From contig CAVPUH010000001.1 in the NCBI GenBank assembly GCA_963708795.1, positions 62,001-126,000 of the forward strand: DNA of 64,000 nt, read 5' to 3'. Position numbers and translations under genes: made by a program. Below the pieces are notes generated by a model. That model searched no databases and was not told the DNA's origin. It saw only the letters and a list, made by a program, of their open reading frames with translations. Source of the DNA: DAIQRJ01 sp963708795 (lineage in GTDB: Bacteria > Actinomycetota > Actinomycetes > Propionibacteriales > DAIQRJ01). Shown here one piece after another: positions 38,398-48,404 of this stretch. Position 1 is the first letter of the stretch. The number at the start of each line of letters is the position of its first letter.

Positions 38398-39784
38398 GCT
38401 CGCGACCGCGCCGTCGCAGCGAAAGGTCCTCACGGGGTGGGGCCGAGTCGCCGGCACCCCGGCCGACGTCGCCGGGCCGACGACCGTCGAGCAGGTCAGC
38501 GCACTGATGGCCGGGGCCGGGGAGCGCGGCGTCATCGCCCGCGGCCTGGGCCGGGCGTACGGGGATGCGGCTCAGGATGCCGGCGGTCTCGTGCTCGACC
38601 TCACCGGTCTGGACGGCACCCTGTCGGTCGACCACGACACCCACGAGGTCACCGCGTCCACCGGGCACAGCCTCGACCACCTCATGCGCGTGCTCGTCCC
38701 GCAGGGCCTGTGGGTGCCCGTCAGCCCCGGGACCCGGTACGTGAGTCTCGGCGGCGCCCTGGCGGCCGACGTGCACGGCAAGAACCATCACGTCGACGGG
38801 TCGTTCGGCAACGCCGTCCGGGAGCTCACCCTCGTCACGTCGAACGGGGACGTGCGGACGCTGACCCCTGACGACACGCCGGAGGAGTTCTGGGCCACGA
38901 TCGGCGGCATGGGCCTGACCGGGGCGATCACGCAGGCGCGATTCTCCGCTCACCCGATCGAGACGTCGCGCGCCTCCGTGGACACCGAGCGGGCGGGCGA
39001 CCTCGACGAGGCGCTGGCGATGATGACCGACGGCGACGACGCCTACCGCTACACCGTCACCTGGATCGACCTGATGGCCCGGGGTGCGCACATGGGTCGC
39101 AGCGTGCTGACACGAGGTGACTTCGCCACTCTCGACCAACTGCCGGCCGAGCTCCGCTCCGATCCCCTGACCTACGGTCCGAAGGTGCTAGCGGCGGCGC
39201 CGCCGTGGGCCCCGCCGAAGTTGCTCAACCGGGCCACGATCGGCGCGTTCAACGAGATGTGGTTCCGCAAGGCGCCGAAGGTCCGACGCGGGGAGATCCA
39301 GAGCATCCCCGCGTTCTTCCACCCGCTCGACATGGTCTCGGGTTGGAACCGGCTGTACGGATCGGCCGGGTTCATCCAGTACCAGTTCATGGTGCCCTTC
39401 GGCGCCGAGGAGACGCTGCGCACGATCGTCGGTGAGCTCTCGTCGTCGGGCGTCGTGTCGTTCCTGACCGTGTTGAAGCGATTCGGGCCGGGCAACCCGG
39501 GCTACCTGAGTTTCCCCAAGCCTGGTTGGACGCTCGCGATGGACCTGCCGCTCGGGCAGGACAAGCTGCGCGAACTCCTGCCTCGCTTCGACGAACTCGT
39601 GGTCGGCTGCGGCGGCCGGCACTACTTCGCCAAGGATTCGACGGCGACGCCGCGGATCGTCCGCGCCGGCTACCCGCGTCTGGACGAGTGGCGTGCGGTC
39701 CGCGACCGCCTCGACCCCGACGGCAGGATGGTGTCCGACTTGGCCCGCCGGCTCGACCTGATCGGTGACGGGAGACCAGCGTGA
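38387..39784 (+). CDS. dprE1: Decaprenylphosphoryl-beta-D-ribose oxidase (DprE1-like)
   Basis: A 465-residue FAD-dependent oxidase of the vanillyl-alcohol oxidase fold, which with DprE2 epimerises decaprenylphosphoryl ribose to the arabinose form. The FAD domain contains GLGRAYGDAAQDAGG and GTRYVSLGGALAADVHGKNH; the substrate domain includes LKRFGPGNPGYLSFPKPGWT, and the active-site Lys lies in HYFAKDSTAT. In M. tuberculosis the residue trapped by benzothiazinones is a Cys in the strand after GWN; here that strand reads GWTLAMDLP, with Ala at or next to it. ATG 38387 overlaps the ubiA end, and the stop overlaps dprE2 (GTGA). Confidence 0.92.
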   Translation: MSSELATAPSQRKVLTGWGRVAGTPADVAGPTTVEQVSALMAGAGERGVIARGLGRAYGDAAQDAGGLVLDLTGLDGTLSVDHDTHEVTASTGHSLDHLMRVLVPQGLWVPVSPGTRYVSLGGALAADVHGKNHHVDGSFGNAVRELTLVTSNGDVRTLTPDDTPEEFWATIGGMGLTGAITQARFSAHPIETSRASVDTERAGDLDEALAMMTDGDDAYRYTVTWIDLMARGAHMGRSVLTRGDFATLDQLPAELRSDPLTYGPKVLAAAPPWAPPKLLNRATIGAFNEMWFRKAPKVRRGEIQSIPAFFHPLDMVSGWNRLYGSAGFIQYQFMVPFGAEETLRTIVGELSSSGVVSFLTVLKRFGPGNPGYLSFPKPGWTLAMDLPLGQDKLRELLPRFDELVVGCGGRHYFAKDSTATPRIVRAGYPRLDEWRAVRDRLDPDGRMVSDLARRLDLIGDGRPA

Positions 39785-40557
39785 AGAATGCCCTCGGAAA
39801 CGTGGACACCGTCGTGCTCTTCGGTGGCCGCAGCGAGATCGGGCTGGCGATCGTGGCCGAACTCGTCGCGGCCGGTGCCCGCAAGGTCGTGCTCGCCGCG
39901 CGCGGCGGTGTCGATGCCGCCGTGATCGAGCGGGTCCGCTCCGCTGCGCCGATCGACGCGCGCGATGACGTCCGGATCAGCTCGCTGACATTCGACGCGA
40001 CCGATCTCGACGCCCATCCCGGCACCGTCGAGCAGGCCTTCGCAGCCGTCGGCGACGTGGACGTCGTGATCGACGCGTTCGGCCAGCTCGGTTCGAACGA
40101 CGAATCGGAGAGCGACCCGGTGGCGGCCGCGCGATCGACGGTGGCGAACTTCGGCGGACACGTATCCGTCGGACTGCTCGTGGCCGACCGGTTGCGGCGC
40201 CAGAGCCACGGCACACTCGTCGTCCTGTCGTCGGTGGCCGGAGTGCGGGTGCGTAAGGCGAACTACGTGTACGGCGCGACCAAGGCCGGACTCGACGGAT
40301 TCGCCACCGGGCTGGGGGATGCGCTGGCCGGCTCGGGCGCGTCCGTCCTCGTCGTCCGGCCCGGCTTCGTGCACACGCAGATGACCGCCGGGATGGAACC
40401 GGCGCCGTTCTCGACGACGCCGAAGGCAGTGGGCCAGGCGGTGGCCGGCGCGATCCGAGCCGGGCGGGAATCGGTGTGGGTGCCGGCGCAGCTGGCACCG
40501 ATGTTCACCGTGCTGAAGAACGTTCCCCGCACGGTATGGCGCCGGATGCCGCGCTGA
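39781..40557 (+). CDS. dprE2: Decaprenylphosphoryl-D-2-keto-erythro-pentose reductase (DprE2-like)
   Basis: A 258-residue SDR, partner of DprE1, reducing the keto intermediate with NADH. The cofactor motif is VVLFGGRSEIGLAI, the catalytic Ser is in VVLSSVAGVRV, and YVYGATKAGLDGF gives YxxxK. It starts at GTG 39781 inside the dprE1 stop. The coupling of HAD, UbiA, DprE1 and DprE2 by four overlaps supports the assignment, which would be weaker from the SDR sequence alone. Confidence 0.9.
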   Translation: MKNALGNVDTVVLFGGRSEIGLAIVAELVAAGARKVVLAARGGVDAAVIERVRSAAPIDARDDVRISSLTFDATDLDAHPGTVEQAFAAVGDVDVVIDAFGQLGSNDESESDPVAAARSTVANFGGHVSVGLLVADRLRRQSHGTLVVLSSVAGVRVRKANYVYGATKAGLDGFATGLGDALAGSGASVLVVRPGFVHTQMTAGMEPAPFSTTPKAVGQAVAGAIRAGRESVWVPAQLAPMFTVLKNVPRTVWRRMPR

Positions 40558-40579
40558 CGGCCGGGATACCAGGTCGCTG

Positions 40580-43189
40580 TCAGATCAGCTGGAGCGAGCG
40601 GGCACGGGCGACGGCGTCCCGGCGACGCCCCGCGTCGAGCTTGCGGTAGATCGCCGCCACATGGGTCTTCACCGTGTTGGTCGAGACGCAGAGCTCCGCG
40701 GCGATCTCGGACGTGCTCCGGGTCGTCGTCAGCCAGCGCAGGACCGACAACTCGCGCTCGGTCAGCGGGTCCTGAAGGCGGTCCACCATCCGCTGTTCGG
40801 GTACCGCCGCCAGCAGTGCGTCGTCGGCGGCGAAGACCGGACCGGGCCACCGGTCGGACAGCACCGGGTGCCGCGACAGCAACACACGGAGCCGCGGGTG
40901 CTCGGTCGCGAACGGAAGGACGAGGCCCTCCCCGGCGAGTTCGATGGCCGTGGTGACCGCCTCGACCGCCGCCGTCTCGTCTCGTCGGGCGTCGGCGACC
41001 TCGGCCGCCAGCAGGATCGCGCTCACGAGGACAGGTGTCCTCGCCGCCGGCGCGGACGCCGCGACGACGCGACGGATGAAGTCGTCGGCAGCGCCGAGAT
41101 TGCCCAGCGCGAGCTGCACCCGCGCGTGCGAGAGCGCGCTGAGGTGGGGAACCAGCCGATCGGCCGACGCATCGGCGGAGCGGAGGGCGCGGAGCGCGGC
41201 GTTCGGCCGGGCGGTGTGAACCAGCGAGTCGGCCACCAACGTCGTGGCCACGGCGTCGAGCCGACTCGCGCCGGGGTCCGCCGGGTCACCGTCGGCCAGG
41301 ATGTGGAGCGCCTCGTCGTGCCGGCCACGCATCTGGCGGTCACCGGCGGCGAGTACCCGGCACAGGCGTCGCATGTTCGCGTCATCGACGCCGGGGAGGG
41401 CGTTCTCGGCGCGACGCAGGAGTTCGGCGAGCGTGTCCGCCTCTCCCCGGTACAGGCCGAGTAGCGCCGAGGCCAGGGACAGCGCAGCCACGTCCGCACC
41501 GTCGTCCGACCGGTAGGCCCGCGCCGCGATGACGGCCCGGTTGACGTAGGTCTCGGCCGTGTCGAGCCGGCCCTCGATGCCGGCTCCGAGCGAGAGGATG
41601 CCGAGGCAACGGACCTCGATCGCCGGAGCCGCCGCCTGGCGGGCCAGGTCGACGGCGGCCGTGAGGACGTCCCGCGCCCGCCCCGCCTCGCCGAGCCAGT
41701 GGAGGACGGACCCGCGGACGGCCTCTGCGTGCGCCCGCACGACGATGCTCCCGCAGGTGCCGAGTTCGTCCGCCGCACGTTCCACCGCTCGCAGGTCCCC
41801 CGCGGCCTGGGCCATCGAGAGTTCGGCGCAGACGGCCAGTTCACGCGTGCGGCCGACGAGTTCGAACGGCTCCAGTCGTCTCAGCGACTCCGATGCGCGC
41901 TGGTTCCGCCCGGTGACGCCGGACACGGCCGCCTGGACGGCCGCCAGCCGGGCAGCCGATCCCGGTGTCGCGCAGGCGGCCGGGGTCGTGGCCAGGAAGG
42001 CGTCGAGATGGTCGACCGGCTGGACACCGAAACGCAGGAACACCGATTCGAACGCCCCACCTGCGAGCGAATCGGCCACGAAGCTCGAATCCCGGGCACG
42101 GGTCGCGTGCTGCAACGCCTCCCAGTCGTTTCCCTCGTGGTGGTGCCATCGCGCAGCGCGCCGGTGGAGTTCGGCACGCTCCTCGCTGGTCTCGCGGTCG
42201 AGGAGATAACGGAGGATCTCGCGGAGCAGCGGGTGGTAGTGGAACCAGCCCGGCTCGCGGGCGACCGGGGTGACGAACGAGTTCGACAGTGCGAGGTCGT
42301 TCAGGATCTCGGTGCCGTCGCGGCCTCCGGTCATCGCGTCTGCCAACGGGCCGCAGATCGCACCGGCGAGACTCGTGACCAGTAGGAGCCGCCGCACGTC
42401 GGGAGGTTGGGTCGCGAGCACCTCCTCCATCAGATACTCCCCGATGCTGCCCCGGTCGACGGCGAACTCGTCCACGAACTCGTCGGGGTCGACCGTCCGC
42501 TCCATCCGCAACGCAGACAGGCGAACGCCGGCCACCCAACCCTCGGTGCGTACGGCGAGCGTCGCCTGACGGTCGGCGGACAGCGTGACGTCGTGGGCGG
42601 CGAGCAACCGGCCGACCTCGGCGCCGGTCATCGCGACGTCGGCCGCCCGCAGCTCGGAGAGGGTGCCGTCGACGCGATACCGGTGGAGCGGGATCACCGG
42701 GTCCCGTCGCGCGGCCATCACGATCCGAAGGTTCGGCATCGGGTGTCGAAGGGCCAGGTCGAGGCGCCGGAGCAGGTCCGGGTTGGTGATCACGTGCGCG
42801 TCGTCGATGACCAGGAAGACCGGTGTGTCACGCCCGCTGACGCTCGCCACGATCGCGTCCACGGCATCGTCGGCGCTCGACCAGACCGTGCTCGGTTGTT
42901 GGCTGCCGCCCGCGACGTTCGCCTGCTCGAGGCCGGCCGACACAAGGTTCCAGAACGCGGTCTCACGGTCGTCGTCGTCGTCCAACGACAGCCAGACGAC
43001 CGGCTCGTCCCGGGTGCGGGCCCACTCGCTGAGCAATACGGTCTTGCCCCAACCCGGTCCGGCTGACACGAGCGTCAGCGGTCTCTCCACCGCCTCGTCG
43101 AGCGCGCGTACGAGCCTCGGCCGGGGCAGGTGACGACGCGGCAGGGCAGGCAGGATCACCTTCCGAGCCTTGAACGCCGAATACGCCAT
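40580..43189 (-). CDS. MalT-like LuxR-family ATP-dependent regulator
   Basis: An 869-residue regulator. The N-terminal P-loop is SAGPGWGKTVLL (about 42-53) and Walker B is FLVIDDAHVI; a winged-helix-like linker (GWFHYHPLLREILRYLL) is followed by a long TPR region. The C-terminal HTH is LTERELSVLRWLTTTRSTSE followed by IAAELCVSTNTVKTHVAAIY. This is the MalT/LAL layout, activated by a small-molecule ligand and ATP. It is convergent with dprE2 and has no adjacent gene on its strand, so the targets are unknown. Confidence 0.9.
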   Translation of the reverse strand: MAYSAFKARKVILPALPRRHLPRPRLVRALDEAVERPLTLVSAGPGWGKTVLLSEWARTRDEPVVWLSLDDDDDRETAFWNLVSAGLEQANVAGGSQQPSTVWSSADDAVDAIVASVSGRDTPVFLVIDDAHVITNPDLLRRLDLALRHPMPNLRIVMAARRDPVIPLHRYRVDGTLSELRAADVAMTGAEVGRLLAAHDVTLSADRQATLAVRTEGWVAGVRLSALRMERTVDPDEFVDEFAVDRGSIGEYLMEEVLATQPPDVRRLLLVTSLAGAICGPLADAMTGGRDGTEILNDLALSNSFVTPVAREPGWFHYHPLLREILRYLLDRETSEERAELHRRAARWHHHEGNDWEALQHATRARDSSFVADSLAGGAFESVFLRFGVQPVDHLDAFLATTPAACATPGSAARLAAVQAAVSGVTGRNQRASESLRRLEPFELVGRTRELAVCAELSMAQAAGDLRAVERAADELGTCGSIVVRAHAEAVRGSVLHWLGEAGRARDVLTAAVDLARQAAAPAIEVRCLGILSLGAGIEGRLDTAETYVNRAVIAARAYRSDDGADVAALSLASALLGLYRGEADTLAELLRRAENALPGVDDANMRRLCRVLAAGDRQMRGRHDEALHILADGDPADPGASRLDAVATTLVADSLVHTARPNAALRALRSADASADRLVPHLSALSHARVQLALGNLGAADDFIRRVVAASAPAARTPVLVSAILLAAEVADARRDETAAVEAVTTAIELAGEGLVLPFATEHPRLRVLLSRHPVLSDRWPGPVFAADDALLAAVPEQRMVDRLQDPLTERELSVLRWLTTTRSTSEIAAELCVSTNTVKTHVAAIYRKLDAGRRRDAVARARSLQLI

Positions 43190-43272
43190 GCATCACACCC
43201 AGGCTCGAGCCAGTAGTCCTCGCGCGAACTCTAGGCGATGAGCCTCAAAGCGGGCATGCGGTTCCGCAGGTG

Positions 43273-43707
43273 TCAGCGATCCTCGGCGTGCACGTAGACG
43301 ACGAGCGCCCAGATCGTGGCCAGGTTCAGGACGACGATGAGGACCGACCACACCGGGTACTCGGGGATGAAGAGGAAGTTCGCCACGGCCGAGACACCCG
43401 AGAAGATGATGCCGACCACCCGACCCCACAGGCGGCCGACGAGAAGCGCGGACCCGGCGATCAGGACGATGAGCCCGAGCAGCAGGTGGATGACGCCCCA
43501 CGAGGTCGCGTTGAACGCGAACAGGTTCTGGGAATTCGAGTTGTAGAAGCTGCCCCGGAACAGCGCCACCAGTCCCTGGAGGAACTGGAACGCACCGGCG
43601 ATCATGAGGTAGATGCCGGCCAGCGTCGACAGCGTGATCGACAGGCGGCTCTTCTCGGGCGACATCGGTGGTTCGCGGTCCGCCGGATCGGCGAAGTCGT
43701 CCAACAT
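43273..43707 (-). CDS. DUF7144-type membrane protein
   Basis: A 144-residue membrane protein with four hydrophobic segments (about 25-47, 70-88, 95-112 and 117-137) and a short charged N-terminus. SWGVIHLLLGLIVLIAGSAL and WGRVVGIIFSGVSAVANFLF are the conserved parts of this actinobacterial family. ATG 43707 follows AAAGGA. Function is unknown. A stress-related role is sometimes assumed, but nothing in this sequence shows it. Confidence 0.8.
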   Translation of the reverse strand: MLDDFADPADREPPMSPEKSRLSITLSTLAGIYLMIAGAFQFLQGLVALFRGSFYNSNSQNLFAFNATSWGVIHLLLGLIVLIAGSALLVGRLWGRVVGIIFSGVSAVANFLFIPEYPVWSVLIVVLNLATIWALVVYVHAEDR

Positions 43708-43939
43708 GGGGAGTCCTTTCGGTGGTCAGTACCTCGTACGAGCGCGCGAGCTCGGCGTCACGCCGGGCACCTCAGAATAAGGACGCTGACATCGACCCTC
43801 CTCATCCCACCTGGGTGAAGTCTGCGGGAATCCCGGCCCCCTGCGAACCGTAGCGCCGATACCACCCGCGACGGGTGATCCTCGACGGCGACGGGTACCT
43901 CAGGGTGGAGTCAACGTCGGTGGAAGTGGAGTGCTCCTG

Positions 43940-44149
43940 ATGGCCCGAGCGCCGTACGAGATCCGCATCGGCGGCATCGTGGGTCCCGCAGCCCGACAGG
44001 CTTTCGCGGACCTCGTGATCGAGGTCGAAGCGAGCACGACGGTGTTGGCCGGCGAGCTCGATCAGGCGGCCCTGCATGGGCTCATCGAGCGGATCGAGGC
44101 GCTCGGGCTCGAACTCATCGAGGTTCGCCGGCTGAAGCCGTCGATCTGA
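43940..44149 (+). CDS. Small conserved hypothetical protein
   Basis: A 69-residue protein beginning MARAPYEIRIGGIVGPAARQ. Two beta strands, a helix (LDQAALHGLIERIEALGLEL) and a final strand ELIEVRRL give a compact alpha-beta fold. Similar short proteins with IEALGLEL near the end are common in actinobacteria and uncharacterised. ATG 43940 is preferred over GTG 43931 because GGAG lies eight bases upstream. Confidence 0.65.
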   Translation: MARAPYEIRIGGIVGPAARQAFADLVIEVEASTTVLAGELDQAALHGLIERIEALGLELIEVRRLKPSI

Positions 44150-44155
44150 CCGTCG

Positions 44156-44485
44156 TCAGAACCCCTGCTGCCGTGCGTGAAGCAGGTGCGGCTCAGGCAG
44201 GTCCCTCGTGATCGGCTGCTCCCGGCGAGCCACGCCGTGCCGAGCGCGTACGCCTCGGTCGCTGCCGCACCGATCACGTCACTGTGCCAGACGATGTTCT
44301 CCGCGCCCACGACGGCGACCAGCCCCGTCGGGTCGAGTTCGGCCTTCTGTGAGACCTCGAGGTCCGCGAGCACGACGAGATGACCGTGTGCCCTGAGGTC
44401 GTTGACGAGTTCGGTGATGTAGTCGGTCGCGGTGTCGTCGTGCTCATCAGCCGGTACCTCCCGACGAAGCGTCCGGGCCGCCGCT
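44156..44485 (-). pseudogene. C-terminal STAS-like fragment
   Basis: A minus-strand piece reads DYITELVNDLRAHGHLVVLA, DLEVSQKAELDPTGLVAVVG and SDVIGAAATEAYALGTAWLA. The layout resembles the end of a STAS domain as found at the C-terminus of SulP transporters. A missing G near 44221-44223 shifts the last codons; with it restored the protein would end ITRDLPEPHLLHARQQGF at TGA 44156. No transporter body or start is present. It may be a leftover of a second SulP gene near the intact one at 45.3-47.0 kb. Confidence 0.4.
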
Positions 44486-45158
44486 AGAAGATGCCACCCA
44501 GCGCCTTGCCGACCTGCACCGCCCCCAGCAGGAGGAACAACACGCTCATGACCGTGTTGTTGTTCGCCTGCAGCCAGAGCTTGAGTTCGTCCAACCAGGG
44601 TGTGACCTTGGTCTTCGCGACGGCATAACCGATCACCGGGATCAGCACCGAGGCGCCGGCGATCACGGTGTAGACGGCGACGGCGACCACATCCTGGCTC
44701 CCGGACAGGTCGGCCGTTCCCACGGCGACGCCGGCGCTTGCACACAGGAGGAGGTTCTTCGGATTGAGCGCAGCGAGCAGGAACCCGAGGCCGAGAGCTT
44801 TGACGGCCGTGAAGTCCTGGAGGGTGGACATCCACTTGGGGAGGACGCCGACCGCGCCGGGCTTCGGGCGTTTGCGCCACTGCATGACGCCGAGGGCGAG
44901 CAGCAACACGCCGATGACGAGTTTGGTCCACGACGCGGCAGCCGACGGTTCGCCCTCGGAGCTCAGATCGGCGATCCCGGAGATCAGCAGGAAGACCGTC
45001 GTGGACACGACGATGCCCGCGATCCACCCGACCGCGAAGCCCGTGCTGGCCGGGCCGGCCTTTGTGGCCAGCAACATGAGGATCAGCGCGATGACGGGTA
45101 TCGGGGAGATCGCGACGCCGACGGCCAGCGGCAGCAGGTCGCCGATTACAGCACCCAT
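44484..45158 (-). CDS. GAP-family (SfLAP) membrane protein
   Basis: A 224-residue membrane protein with six hydrophobic segments. AVGVAISPIPVIALILMLLA near the start and FLLAALNPKNLLLCASAG in the middle are signatures of the GAP/Sap family, related to LysE-type exporters. Mycobacterial members assist export of glycolipids. The substrate here is unknown. ATG 45158 follows GAGGAGAT. Confidence 0.85.
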   Translation of the reverse strand: MGAVIGDLLPLAVGVAISPIPVIALILMLLATKAGPASTGFAVGWIAGIVVSTTVFLLISGIADLSSEGEPSAAASWTKLVIGVLLLALGVMQWRKRPKPGAVGVLPKWMSTLQDFTAVKALGLGFLLAALNPKNLLLCASAGVAVGTADLSGSQDVVAVAVYTVIAGASVLIPVIGYAVAKTKVTPWLDELKLWLQANNNTVMSVLFLLLGAVQVGKALGGIF

Positions 45159-45285
45159 CAGGGATCTCCTCGTGTAGGCGTTCGAGCGGGCACGACTCTA
45201 TCGGTGCCGGCTGTCCGCGCCGGCGACCTGCGCGCAGAGCCGACGATCGCCGCGTCGGCGGTTCGGCAGGCCGGTGACCTCGGCG

Positions 45286-46966
45286 TCAGGACTGGTGCTC
45301 GGCGACCCAGTGTTCGGCCCGCGACGAACGCCTCGTGGGTCGACTCGCCGACCAGGTCGGTCGCCTCGACCACTTCAATGAACTGCGCGCCGGGTGCAGA
45401 CGGGTTGCGGTCGCGCTGCGCGCTCAGGTGCGGATCGACCCCGCTGAGGAACAGCCGCCCGCCCGAGGCGCCGAGCCGGCGGGCGTAGTCGTCGAGGACG
45501 AGGAAGAACGTCGCACCGAGCTGGGTCCGGCCACGCAGCCGGACGACGACCGCCGAGCCGGTGGACCCGGCGGGATCGGGTGCCCTCGACTGAAGGGTGC
45601 GCGACCCGGCGTAGAGGAGGCTGCCGTAGACGTCGAGCGCCACGACCTCGTGACTCGGCAGATGTACCGGCGGCTTCTCCTCACGCCAACCGCCATCGCT
45701 CGGCACGAGCCGGACGATCTTCAGGTCCATGGCCTCACGGTTGAGCTGCAGGATCAGCGACAGCGCGACCCCGAACCCGACGGCCGCCGCCACCGGAAGG
45801 AACAACGTGGCGGCGAAGGTCGACACCATGGCGACCTGGGAGATCGTGCCGGTGCGGAAGATCGTCAGGATCTGCTGAGGCCTGATCGAGCCGACGCCCG
45901 CGACGATGAGCAGCGCCGCCAGCGTCGGCTGCGCCACGTACCCGATGATCCCGGAGAAAGCGAGCAGGATCAGCAGCATCCACAGCCCGGAGAAGATCGA
46001 GGCCCAGCGGGTCCGCGCCCCGGAGGCCACGTTGAGGGCGGTCTGGCCGACCGAACCACCGACCGGCTGACCCTTGAAGAGGCTCGACACCACGTTGCCG
46101 ATGCCCTGGCTGATGAAGTTCCGGTTCATCGAGGTCGGGACACCCGGCGGGTTCGGCGCCGACTCGGCCACGCCCGCGCCCTGGACGAGCACGATCGCCG
46201 CCACCGCGAAACCGCCACCGATGACGCTGAACGAGAGATCGGAGAATCCTGGGAGCGACGGGAGGGGAAAGCCGGCGGGGATCGTGCCCGCGTCCTTGAC
46301 CTCGGCGACGCTGTTCAGGCCGAGCAGGATGACGGCGAGGGTCGGCAGCACGAGGGCGATCAGGGCGCTGTACGGCGAGAGTGGCGTCCGTCCCAGGAGG
46401 ACGATGATCGCGCCGGCCACGATGCCGATGATGAGCGAGGCCGGGTCGATCCACGAGGGGTGGATCAGCACGTTGAGGGCCTTCTCGATCGCGAAACTCC
46501 CGTCGGACGGGGCGCCCGCCAGGTCGGGGATCTGGCCGAAGACGATGTTGGCGGCCACGCCGGTCAGGAATCCCGTCATGACCGAATGCGAGACGAACCT
46601 CGTGTAACGCCCGAGATGGAGGATTCCGGCGACGATCATCACCGCGCCGGCGATCAGCGCGAGCATCGTCAGCGCGCCCTGACGATCGGCGGCGGGGATG
46701 GAACTCAGCGCCGAACCCGTGGCCAACGCACCGGCGCTGGTCGTGGTGACCACCATCAGCCGAGTGCTGGACGTCACTCCGCCGGCGACCGGGCCGACCG
46801 TACTGGCGTACAGGCCGTTGACCGGGCTGACGCCGGCCAGCAGTCCCGCGGCCATGCCGTCGGGCACGCTGCTGATGGCACCTGGCAGGCCCGCGACGAG
46901 GTCGCGCAGCGCCGTCTTGCGTTCGGGCAGCGCCCGACGCCACTGGCGCAGTGATGGTGTGGCCAC
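45286..46966 (-). pseudogene. SulP-family anion transporter with C-terminal frameshift
   Basis: SulP transporter for sulfate, bicarbonate or a similar anion. GTG 46966 is preceded by GGAGG. The membrane domain has about 12 segments with the landmarks PDGMAAGLLAGVSPVNGLYA, LHLGRYTRFVSHSVMTGFLT and NVASGARTRWAS; a C-terminal STAS domain follows (VVALDVYGSLLYAGSRTLQ to VEATDLVGESTHEAF). As written the frame runs on to 45158 with Arg/Thr-rich sequence. Removing one C at 45318-45320 gives AFVAAEHWVAEHQS and TGA at 45286, the normal end of a STAS domain. The corrected length is 559 residues, so the true gene probably works. Confidence 0.8.
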
Positions 46967-47191
46967 GCGGCTTCCTCCGTGCGTCAGACCTGCCCGCGCC
47001 TCACCGGTCGGACGCGTCTGCCGCCATCCCACCCCATCGACGGCTTCCGACGCGTCACCCGGCGTGGATGACGCGGCGGCGGTGAATTCTCTGAGAACCT
47101 TCGCGCATACTTCGGCGGCTGTTGTTCACCTGAGCGCTGCTGCTTGGGCCGTCCGATTCGTTCTCCTAGCCGAGAGGGAGGCGATCACGGC

Positions 47192-48374
47192 GTGAGCGCG
47201 AGCCCCGATCCCATATCGCCCAGCGAGCCGACCAGCGAGCCAGCCACCGGACTCCTTCCCCGCGGCCTCCTGATCGTCGGCGGTCTCGCGGCCGGCGTGA
47301 TCGTCTTCGCCGGCATGCGGTCGGTGGCCGGGATCATCGGGCCGATCTTCCTGGCACTGGCGCTGACCATCACCGTCTACCCGCTGCGCAGTTGGATCCT
47401 GCGGAAGGGCGCACCGCGCTGGCTGGCGACCTCGATCGTGGTCGTGGGCGTGTACGCGGTGCTCGTCGGTCTCGCGCTGGCCCTCCTGCTGTCGGTGACC
47501 CGGTTCGCGGCGCTCCTCCCCCAGTACGTGCCGCAGATGCAGGCGAACGTCGACAAGATCCACGACTGGCTCACGAGCATCGGGATCAAGGACTCACAGA
47601 TCCAGGAGATGCTGAAGAAGATCTCGCCGTCGTCGGTGATCGACCTCGTCCAGTCGGTGTTGGGTAGCGCGCTGGGCGTCGTGTCGACGCTTGTCTTCGT
47701 GATCGCGATCGTCCTGTTCCTCGGACTCGACGTCACGAAGTTCAGCAACCGGATCGAGTCGCGCACGACTCACCCGGTCCCGGGCGCTCGACGCGCTGAC
47801 GTCCTACGCACTCGGCACCCGCATGTACTTCATCGTCTCCACGATCTTCGGCGGGATCGTCGCCGTGCTCGACGGAATCGCGCTCGTCATCATCAACGTC
47901 CCCGCCGCCGGGCTGTGGGCGTTGCTGGCGTTCGTGACGAACTACATCCCCAACATCGGCTTCGTGATCGGGCTGATCCCACCCGCCCTGCTCGCCCTCC
48001 TGACGGCCGGCGTCGGGCAGATGATCGCCGTCATCGCCGTCTACACCGTGCTGAACGTCTTGATCCAGTCGGTGTTGCAACCGAAGTTCGTCGGCGACGC
48101 CGTCGGGTTGACCACGACGGTCAGCTTCCTGTCGTTGATCGTGTGGGCGTTCGTCCTCGGGCCGCTCGGCGCCATCCTCGCGGTGCCGATGACGTTGCTG
48201 GCCAAGGCGATCCTGGTGGACTCCGACCCGGACGCGCGATGGCTCCAGTTGTTCCTCGGCGATCAGCCTGATCACACGACCCGCAGGGAGAAGAAGGCAC
48301 GAGCTGCCGCGCAGGCTCCGCCCGACCCTGATGCGGTACCGCCCGCCGCCGCGGACTCCGGCGCCACCGCCTGA
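47192..48374 (+). pseudogene. AI-2E/PerM-family membrane protein with one frameshift
   Basis: AI-2E family (UPF0118) membrane protein, a group that includes transporters and an antiporter. The first part from GTG 47192 contains FLALALTITVYPLRSWIL and a long amphipathic stretch ending IESRTTHPVP. An extra G in GGG 47782-47784 shifts to ALDALTSYALGTRMYFIVST. The second part carries VPAAGLWALLAFVTNYIPNI and VLQPKFVGDAVGLTTTVSFL, the conserved ends of the family. The corrected length is 393 residues. It is divergent from the SulP gene, with about 225 bases between the two starts. Confidence 0.8.
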
Positions 48375-48404
48375 CGCCACCCGCGTCGCTGGACGGAGGA
48401 TCCG

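Noticed and set aside
45158..45285. C-terminal extension of the SulP protein to 45158
   Set aside because: It arises from one extra C at 45318-45320; the repaired frame ends at 45286 with normal STAS sequence.
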